DNA from: Amblyomma americanum
Lineage: Eukaryota; Arthropoda; Arachnida; Ixodida; Ixodidae
Direction of reading: 5' to 3'
NCBI RefSeq assembly: GCF_052857255.1
Contig: NC_135505.1
Location: 42,171,520 to 42,235,519, forward strand
DNA: 64,000 nucleotides
Shown: positions 38,201-48,300 of the stretch, piece after piece
Numbering within the stretch: position 1 is the first letter of the stretch
Layout: every line of letters starts with the position of its first letter
The notes under the pieces: generated by a model
Told to the model about the DNA's origin: nothing
Database searches by the model: none
The model's input: only the letters and a program-made list of their open reading frames with translations
Position numbers and translations under genes: made by a program

Positions 38201-41200
38201 CACGCACCAGCATGTGCGGAGCCTTTTTCTGTTGCTGACGAAATCTTCGGCTTCGTAGGCATCCTTGATGGCCTTCCTATTTCGGACGTAGGTCGACAAC
38301 GTGCTTGGTGGAATCCCGTGCTTTTTCGCGATTTCCACTTTGCTGGCCTTCCGTTCGTCCACCTCGCGTAAAATCGCCACTTTCTCCTTCAGCCCCGCAG
38401 GGGGGCGCCTGCAGCTTGCAGGCGTCGCGACGGTGAGTGGCGACACCGCGGGTTCCCGAGCATCCGCAGGGACATCCCCGCAAGGGGATGATGGTGAACT
38501 GTGCATCACCACGGACCCGAGCACCCGCGCCTCGCCGTGCGTGGCATCGCCGTGTCTGGGGAAAAGGGGATCCTGGTGGTTGAGCCGATGCCGAGCGTTT
38601 GGACCCTTAAGGCCCCTTGGCAAAGGCAACACACCACTTTGGCCCCAGCTTCCTGCAGACGGCACCTCCGGCCTGACCCGACCGGGGGGAATCGGCAGTC
38701 GCCTTTTCCTATCCTTCTCTCCATCTTTCACTTTTCTATCTCTGTCTCACAACTCTCCTATATCCTACTCACTCCTTGGTTTTTCCTGTTTTCCTGGCGG
38801 CGAGGGTTAACCTTGTGTGACCAACTACCCTGAGTTGAGTCATATTTGGTTATAGTTGAGGTGTACAGCTGGCGTGGGCAGGACTTGCTTTCAAGTTCCT
38901 GTCCCGTCCCCTTGTTGGACTCCGTGGTGGGTGGCTGGCACCATGACCGAATAACTAAATTTTCTTTATGGCTCCCCCCCTTTCAAAACCTGATCGCTCT
39001 CTGAAAAGAGGGCGGAACGAAGCAACAGACTTTTTCCCGAAAAAGAAAACAACCTTCCCAAAGTTCCATGTCATACATAGTACAGTAGAAGGAAAACAGG
39101 CAAGAATACTATCACCCTTTCTTGTGTCAAAGTGCCTAACAGATGCACTGGGCCCCGGATATAAGCTATCGAAAATGGCCAGTGGCGACTTATTACTAGA
39201 AATCCGTGACCATACCCAAAACTCCAAGATCCCAGACATTCTCTCTATTGGAGACATCCCAGTCTCCATAACAGCCCACAGATCCCTCAATACCGTCCGT
39301 GGTGTCATTTCAGAAAACGACTTCATTCATCTAACAGAAAAAGAAATGCTAGAAGGTCTCAGCGACCAAAATGTCACAGATGTCTATCGAATTAAAATCC
39401 GCAAAGACAACAAAGAAATAGATACTAAACACCTGGTACTCACATTCAGCACAAGCACATTACCTGAAACCATCGAAGTCGGATACCTTAAAGTTAATGT
39501 CAGGCACTACATTCCTAACCCACGCAGATGCTTCAACTGTCAGAGATTCGGGCACGGCTCTCAGAGTTGCCGCGGCCGCAAAGCCTGTGCGAAATGCGCT
39601 TCTAAGGACCACAATTCAGAGGAATGTGACGCAGCACTGCGCTGCGCAAATTGCGAAGGAGACCACGCTGCGTACTCCAGGGCGTGTCCGTCCTGGAAAA
39701 AGGAGAAAGAAATTATCACCATAAAGACCAAAGAAAACATTTCATTTAAAGAAGCCAGGAGGCGTTTTGCACTAAACAACACGTTCTCGTTCACAGCGAA
39801 ACCAAACTTCGCTGATGTGGTGCGCAGGGGCGTAGCACCACACAGCACTCCGGCACCTGCCGAGGCCACTTCCACCGAGCCTATGGCAGGGCCATCCACG
39901 CCCCAGGCAGGGTCAGCGAAAGCTGCCCTGCCATTTTCACAGCAGGGAGCGCCGGTCCATGGGTCGGCATCCCGCAGGACTTCCCCCCGTCAGGGGAGGC
40001 CTGAAACTAACACAACCGCGGCTGCGCGGTCCTCCAGCACCTCTGGCGAGGTGATGGATACAACTCCCAGTCCACCCGCTTTGCAGCGGCGGAACAGCTC
40101 TCTTGAGCGAAAAAAAGACAGACCCCTCATAACGGGCCCTGAGCATAAGTAAACGCCTTAGCGTTCTCACCCCAAAAATTAACATGGCTTTCTTAATTCA
40201 GTGGAATTGTAGAGGAATTATGCGGAACTACAGCGACGTAACACATATTTTAGGGTCAATGCTACCCACAGTTTTATGTCTTCAGGAGACCAATCTTGGT
40301 CCACAACATGTGCATATCCTTAAACATTATAACATTTTTAGACGCGATCGCGAGCAGGCAAATCGACTCTCGGGAGGCGTCGCGATTGTCCTTCAAAGCG
40401 GCGTCCCTGCTCAAGAAATCAAACTTTACACAAAACTTGAGGCAGTTGCAGTTAGCGTCGTTACCTACAAAACAATAACAATTTGCTCTTTATATCTCCC
40501 CCCACACATCACATTAACAATACAAGATTTAGAAGGCCTGATCAATGAATTGCCGGAGCCATATCTGGTAGTTGGCGATTTTAACGCTCACTCCCCGTTT
40601 TGGGGAAGCGAACGCTGTGACTCTAGGGGCAAAATAATCGAAGATTTTCTACTCTCAAATAATGTTTGTCTTTTAAACACAGGAAAGGCCACATATTGTT
40701 GCCCAAGCTCAGCAAAAATGAGCTTCCTTGATTTAGCTTTCACATCACCGTCTCTTTTTACCGATTTTAAATGGGATGTTTTAAATGATCCTCTGGGAAG
40801 TGATCACCTACCCACTGTCATCAGGCTCTCGTCTTCCACTCCACTCATCCCCACAAGACCACGGCGCTGGAAATTTCACCTCGCCGACTGGTCACTTTTT
40901 ACAGAAAGTGCAACTCTAGATAAAGAATTTTCTGAAGACCTCAGCATAGATGAAATTAATGAAAGATTTACTACATGCATAATATCTGCTGCAACACTCG
41001 CTATACCACAAACAACAGGACTCGTACAGAAGAAACACAAAGTATGGTGGACAGAAGAATGTACATTTGCAAAAAAACAGCAAAATAAAGCATGGGGCAC
41101 CTTGCGCCGGTACCCCACTGCAGAGAACTTACTCATTTTTAAAAGGGCCAAGGCGAGATCGCGGTACGTGCGCAGGAATGCTGAGAAAACCTCCTGGCAG

Positions 41201-44200
41201 AAATATGTGTCCTCTATAAATAGTTCAATACCATCAAAGAAAATGTGGGACAAAGTTCGTAAATTCACTGGTGACCATACTTCCTTTACACTTCCGCTTT
41301 TGACAACACCCGGTACACAAACATCGTTGGAAGAACAGGCCAATTTATTGGGTGAGCACTTTGCTGAAGTCTCAAGGTCATCCCACTACACAAGCACATT
41401 CCAGAAACACAAAACTATAGCTGAAAAACAAAAACTTCCATTCGGAGCAGGCATGCAGGAAGACTACAACCAGCCCATTACACTCCAGGAACTAAATAGA
41501 GTATTATCTTCTGGTAAAAAGACAGCACCAGGCCCACACAATGTGCATTACAATATGCTTGCCCATCTCTCTGAAACAGCCGTACAGGCACTGTTAAAAT
41601 TCTTCAATAAAATATGGATGACTGGCAGAATACCTGAGGAGTGGAAGAAAGCAGTAATAGTACCTTTTCTGAAACCCGGAAAATCACCAACAAGTCCTGA
41701 CAATTACAGACCAATAGCCCTCACCAGCTGCATTGCTAAATCTTTTGAAAGTGTAATAAATATTAGACTCACCTTTGTACTAGAATCTCGGCAACTATTA
41801 GATGTACATCAATGTGGATTCAGAAAAGCATGCTCAACCACCGATCACCTTGTCCGCCTAGAGAACACCATACGGGAGGCGTTCATCCACAAGCAGCAGT
41901 GTATCGGGGTCTTCTTCGACATGGAGAAGGCATACGATACCACGTGGAAGTTCGGCATCCTCCGCGACCTAGCAGAGCTAGGTATCCGAGGCAGGATGCT
42001 GAACTGCTTGAACGACTTCCTGGCTAACCGCACATTTAGGGTCCGCCTAGGAACAACTCTCTCCATGACTTTCACCCAAGAGAATGGCGTGCCCCAAGGT
42101 TGCATTCTAAGCACGACACTCTTCGTAGTAAAAATGAATTCGTTAGCCAAAGTAATACCCAAGTCCATAATGTATTCGGTTTATGTAGATGACCTACAGA
42201 TAGCATGCACTTCCTCCAGCATATCGTCCTGCGAGAGACAAATACAAATCACACTAAATAAACTAGCTGCTTGGGCAGAGATAAATGGGTTCAAGTTCTC
42301 TCCTCAAAAAACAGTAGCCGTTCTGTTCTCATTACGACGAGGCCTACAACTCAATCCCAACCTATACTTAAATCAAGCCACACTACCAATTAAACCAGAA
42401 CATAAATTTTTAGGACTCACTTTTGACAAGAAACTCACATTTCTACCACACATTAACAACCTTAAAAAGAAAGCATCCCAAGCCCTCAATGTATTAAAGG
42501 TGCTCTCGCGAAAACGGTGGGGGTCCGATAGAACATGCCTATTACACATCTATCACTCTCTGGTACGCTCCAAGCTGGACTATGGGTGTATAGTATACGG
42601 TTCAGCAAGAGCATCCTACTTGAAACGACTGGACCCTGTTCATAATCTTGGTCTGCGACTATCAACTGGAGCATATAGAACAACACCGATAAACAGTCTT
42701 TACATTGAAGCTAATGAGCCTGCACTAGAGGATAGAAGAGTCACACTGACATGCGCTTATGTCCTAAAAACCCGTTCTCTTCCTAAACATCTCTGCCATC
42801 CCATTGTTACAAAGTGCCCATCCAAAAGATTATTCAACAATAAACCACAATCCATCCGGCCACTAATAATGCGCTTTGAAGATAAATGTGAAGAGTTAGG
42901 AGTACTGGATGCCCTGCCGAATATTGCACAAAAATATGAAATTTTACCACCATGGTACAGCCTGCCTTCAGTGTGCGACTTCACACTGACACACTTACAT
43001 AAAAAGGAAATGCCACATCAGCTCATACTACAAGAATTCATTGAACTGCAAGAAAAATATGACACCTTCACTGAATTTTACACTGATGGGTCAAAAACAG
43101 AAAGTCATGTTGGAAGTGCAGTAATTCAAGGAAAAAATGAAAAAATGATACGACTGCCACAGTATGCATCGGTTTTTACTGCCGAGAGTTATGCAGTCCT
43201 TGTAGCCGTAGACCAAATAGTAAAAGAAAACATTAAAAATACCGTCATTTACACCGATTCACTGAGTATGCTCAAAGCGCTGCACTGTAGAAACGCTGCT
43301 GAACCCATTATAGGAAACATCATACATAACATAATTAAAATAAAAAAACAAAAACATAACATTATATTCTGCTGGGTGCCCAGCCATGTTGGAATTGTCG
43401 GTAATGAGAGAGCAGATGCATGCGCAGCACAAGCTCGAATTGATCAAATAAAACAAGATAACATACCACACAGGGATTTTTTGAAATTAGTGCACAGTAA
43501 ACTCAGAATTAAGTGGCAGGCTGCATGGGAAGAACAGGCAAACAACAAACTGCATTCTATAAAACCCGTTTTAGGAGAATGGAAATCATCTAGACATCAA
43601 GAACGTTTCACTGAAGTTATTTTATGTCGGCTACGCATTGGGCACACACACCTTACACACAACTTCTTACTGACAAAACAAGAAAAACCTCTCTGCGAAA
43701 TGTGCGGCGAAGTACTCACTGTAAACCACATTTTAATTTCATGTACAAAACTGGAACAGCTGAGAAAAAAATATTTTACAACACTCTACAATGAATACAT
43801 CCCATTGCACCCCAAGTTGCTTTTAGGTGATCAAGCACTGGTTGATCTTTCAAGTATTTTTAAGTTTCTTAATGAAGCCAATGTTTTAAACAAACTCTAG
43901 GTATAAAAAGCTTAACATTTAACAAAAACCTAACCTTGTGTTTGGCGCATCATAGCCATAGTTGCTTTTGCGCCACTAAAATCAATATAACCAACTTTCT
44001 CCTTCACCGTCTTGGCACAGTATTTCCCATGTGAACACATCTCGCGGACACAAGCTCACAGCAAGCGGCGTGCAATACCAGGGCTAAAACACTAAAACGT
44101 CGTTCCTCGAAGCAGTCGCGGCAGGAAAGACTGGTTAGTACTTGTTCCAGCACCCTAGCGGCTCCCCGATGGTTGTGCCATCTATCGTTCTGCCGTGAAA

Positions 44201-45302
44201 GCTTCAAACGATGGTTTTCAACAGCGGCGCTTGGCGGCGCGCAGTTCGAATTATGGGTGGCGGCGCCAATTTTTGAGTGAAATAACGAGCTGTTACGCGC
44301 ATAGACTTGTATGCACTGCGGACCGGACCACGATGACTGTTTCGAATTATCCAAAATTTCGAATTGACGAGTTGTGAATTAACGAGCTTCACTGTATTCT
44401 GAAGTGTAGCAAATATGCTTAGGTTTTTCTACTATCAATGCTTTTTGGTCTCTATTTTGACACTCTTTGATATAGCATCAGTGAATGCATTTCTTTGCCC
44501 AAGTTATTTGAGCATTGGCTGCACAAATGACGGAATCATTGAATGGATTCTACTTATGAAACTCTGGATTGTTTGAAAAAGTAATGAGGTCAGCTTCTCT
44601 GCAGAAGGAGAACCCGTTCACCACGGTGGCCCGACCAGTTTTGAGGGCAGGTATTGGGTACAGTGCGACATCAGTACTTGCTGCATGCCCTAAATTGGTT
44701 TTTGTTTTTTGGGGGAATGGAAATAGTGCAGTGTCTGCCTAACTGGGCCATAATCATGGAAGGGATAAGGGGGGGGGGGGGGGGAATGGGAGAAGAAAGA
44801 AAGGAATAGGTGTCCTAGTGGAGGGCTCCGGAATAATTTCGACCACCTGGTGATCTTTAACGCACACGGGCGCCTTAGCGTTTTGCCTCCATCGAAATGC
44901 GGCCGCCAATGTCGGGTTCGAACCCGGGTACTCTGCCCGACCAGTAACCGAGCGCCCTTACCACTGAGCCACCGTGGTGGGTATGCCCTACTTGCCCGCT
45001 TTAGCCATGTGTTGCTGTCACAATAAAGGGAATAAAAACAGCTCTACCGAACCACTGCTTTGTAGGCAAAGTACACCTGCACAAGCACTTGCCAAGGATG
45101 TCAAAGTAAGGAGGATGTATTGATGTTTTGATGTCGCTACAAGTGCTCAAAAGAATTGATTAGCTGTTGCTTATGAAGGAAGAGGGTGCATGGAGTACAC
45201 CTGTGTCTCGGGCAGATTAGCCTGTGTCCGGTTTATTGCTTGGCTCATCGCTTATATATGGAGGGATTCCATGAGGAGGCGCAAAATAAAGATACAGTAT
45301 CT

Positions 45303-45361
<59 letters not shown>

Positions 45362-48300
45362 TTGGAAATACCTGCAGCGCCCGAAGGCATTATTGCAGGG
45401 GGGATGAGGATACATAACAGAAGAATAGGCCAGAAAAAAAAAGAGGAAGAAAAAAAAAAGCAATACAACAAGGCAAGACACAGCAAGTACAAAATGAATG
45501 AAATATGAAACAAAAAAAAACATGACGAAAAAAAGCCAACTGACCAAATGATGCTGGACCAACAAGAACGAAGACCGCGTGATTAAAAAAGCCAAAAGAA
45601 AGCCAACTGCGCACTCATACATCGGACAGCAACGCGCAGAACATAGACTCGGAACGGCACTCAACAATTTCATGGGGCACGCGATTCCAGTCATGAATGC
45701 TAGATGGGAAAAATGCGTTTTGATAAGTGTTAGTTTTGCATTTAATTTCTCTAATCTTCCACCCATGGTCAAGTCTGTTTGACCTGAAATGCGGTGGAAG
45801 CAAATAATTTTCTTTATCTATTTTTATTTTTCGGTGAAAGATTCTGTACAGCATTTCTAACCGGGAGTTGGTACGGCGTTTCCGTAACAGCTCCCATCCC
45901 AGCGTTAGCTTAATGTTAGTAACACTGCTGTTAAAATCATAATTACTTGAGACAAACCGAGCGGCAAAGTTCTGAATACGCTCAAGCATGTCTGTTAAAT
46001 TTAAAGTAGGGGGGTGCCAAACAACACAAGCATACTCCAATATTGGCCGAATATAGGTGAAATATAGAAGCTCTTCAACTTTTAGTGGTGCCATTTTAAA
46101 ATTTCTTTTTAGAAAATTTAGCATGCCATAAGCTTTAGCAGAAACGTGCTCGACGTGCTCATTCCAGGTGAGATTAGACGAAAAGTAAACGCCGAGGTAT
46201 TTATAGTGAGTAACTCTAGAAAGTCGAGTAGAATCTACTTTGTATTCAGCCAAGAAAGGGTGATGCTTGCGCGTGAAAGAAATAAACTGACATTTTATTG
46301 GGTTCAGAAACATCTGCCACTTCAAACACCATTGCTGTATGCGGTCCAAGTTGCACTGCAAATGACAAGAATCTGAAGAACTGTTAATAACATGGTAGAT
46401 AACACAATCGTCAGCATATAAACGTATTTTACAGGTCATATATTTAGAAATGTCATTAATATAAACTAGAAACAGCAGAGGTCCTAAAACAGACCCCTGC
46501 GGTACCCCCGAAGATACAGGAACATAATCAGACTGGGACCCATTAATCATTACACGTTGTTTGCGTCCCTGCAGGTAACATTGAAGCCAGTTTAGAAGGG
46601 AAGTTGGAATCTTGATCAAAGATAATTTATACAGTAGCAAATCATGAGGTACCAAATCAAACGCTTTCTTGAAATCTAAAAAAATGCAATCCGTTTGTAG
46701 ACCCTTGTCAAATGATGAAAAAATATCATGGCTAAATTCTAAGAGCTGCGTCGTACACGAGTAACCTGATCTGAAACCATGCTGAGTTTGAGTGAAAAAT
46801 TCATTTTGTTCCAAATGCTTCATCAACGCGCTATATATTATGTGTTCAAGCGTTTTGCAAATAATACTTGTAAGCGAAATCGGCCTGTAATTAGGAACTA
46901 TGTTTTTAGGACCACCCTTATGAATGGGCACCACGTTAGCGTTTTTCCATTGCTGGGGTATTATTCCTGTATCTAACGATTTCGAGTATAGAATAACTAA
47001 GTAATGAGCAAAGATTTCAGCACAGACCTTCAAGACATTACCGGGAACATCTTCGGGCCCGCTTGCCGAAGACACCTTTATGTTATTCAGCAGGTTTAAC
47101 ACACCGTTGTATGTAATTGTTAGCTCAGGCATTGTCTCTTGCACATGGGCATCCATGACTGGCATTTCATGATGAGAGTTCGCTGCGAGAACAGACTTAA
47201 AATAATCATTGAAACAGCATGCCTTATCAAAATCATCAGTTATAGGTTCAGCGCCGTTATTCAGTGCCGGAATACCGACTGACTCACGGCCATTAACTTT
47301 AAGAAATTTCCACAGTTCTTTTGGATTACTCTGAATTTTAGCACCTAACTCCTTCATGTATCTTTTTTGCGCAGCTTTATTTTTAACTTTTATGTCTGTT
47401 CCAAGAGCACGTACCTTTTCAAGAACTTTTGCGTCCCGGTATTTTTTGTACGTGTTTAGGAGACGACGCTTTTTCTTAATCAATAGTTTAGTTTCCTGAG
47501 TTACCCACGGCTTGTCCTTGCGCCGCTTAGCTGATATGTTTTTGAAAGGAACATATTTGTCAATGAGCACATCAAGCTTCTGCTTAAATATGTCCCGCAG
47601 CGCAGTAGCATCGAAACGCTGGCTCATGGATATGAAGTCTTGTAAATAGTTGGCAAGCTCGCTACATAGTGATGAGTAATCGCCTCTATCATAGAAGAAA
47701 ATTTTCCTGGGGTGCCTGTGTGGCACTGAAGGCTGGGTCATTGGCACGTGTGCAACGACACAGTCGTGGTCACTGATACCTGGGATAATATAACTATCGC
47801 GCACAAGTGAATCTCGGTTAGAAAAAAGCAAATCTAGAACAGACGAGGAACCATGGCATGACCTGGTTGGCTCCTTAACAAACTGATACAGGTCGTTTGC
47901 AATAATGAGGTCGCGGAAATCAACGTACAGCTTTGACAGGTTGGTAAGACTGGTTTATTGTCAGCCCATGTAACTTCAGGCATATTGAAATCACCTCCAA
48001 TGATGTAATCGTTGTGCATCTTACTTATGAATTCAGAAAGGGATACAAATACATCTGGATTAGCCCGCATAGGAGAACGATAGAAACAGCCAAGCGTAAG
48101 CAGCTGCCCGTTCTCTAAATGTAGATTCCGCCAAACAGATTCTTCGCAGCCATTAAGTTCCGGCAGAGCAGAACAGCGAAGACTCGAGTGAATGAGCAGG
48201 AAAACGCCACCTCCACGTGAGTGTCGATCGCAACGGTAAGCTTCGAAATCTGCTGGAAAGATTTCGGAGCTGTGAATCGAATCGTCCAGCCAGGATTCAG

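Larger units (their letters stand above)
38392..43993 (+). mobile_element. Full-length I-group LINE with two intact ORFs
   Basis: 5602 bp between perfect 13-bp target duplications ACTTTCTCCTTCA (38379-38391 and 43994-44006). Contains a 5' UTR of about 575 bp, ORF1 with zinc knuckles, a 31-bp spacer, ORF2 with endonuclease, RT and RNase H, and a short 3' UTR (TTTGGCGCATCATAGCC). No stop or frameshift was seen in either ORF. EN-RT-RNase H order points to the I clade and relatives rather than Jockey. Lies in BEN intron 9, sense to the gene. Confidence 0.92.
37746..44040 (-). pseudogene. pogo/Tigger transposase remnant, HTH plus C-tail
   Basis: The ATG lies at 44038-44040. The first codons run to 43994 and are then split by the LINE, resuming at 38378. 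The HTH is clear: EKVAILREVDERKASKVEIA, KHGIPPSTLSTYVRNRKAIK. Around 38210 it jumps, with a frame change, to the family's C-terminus: RAWEQVTPSTSANCFHHCGF, DYVEVDSDAAVCGARSDEDIV, RPSAAEVMGALNVARLFFSF. The roughly 300-residue DDE domain expected between them is missing. Confidence 0.75.
37619..44394 (-). mobile_element. pogo/Tigger-type DNA transposon, deleted, carrying a LINE
   Basis: Ends CAGTAAAAGCTCGTTAATTC at 37619 and, inverted, CAGTGAAGCTCGTTAATTC at 44394, each next to TA (37617-37618, 44395-44396), the Tc1/mariner target duplication. Without the nested LINE and one copy of its TSD it is about 1.16 kb. It encodes only a CENP-B-type HTH and an acidic C-terminal tail, so the DDE core has been lost. 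Confidence 0.8.

Noticed and set aside
45186..45417. Frames rich in repeated LFIY units
   Set aside because: Translation of the (TTTA)n tail of LINE copy 2; low complexity, not a membrane protein.
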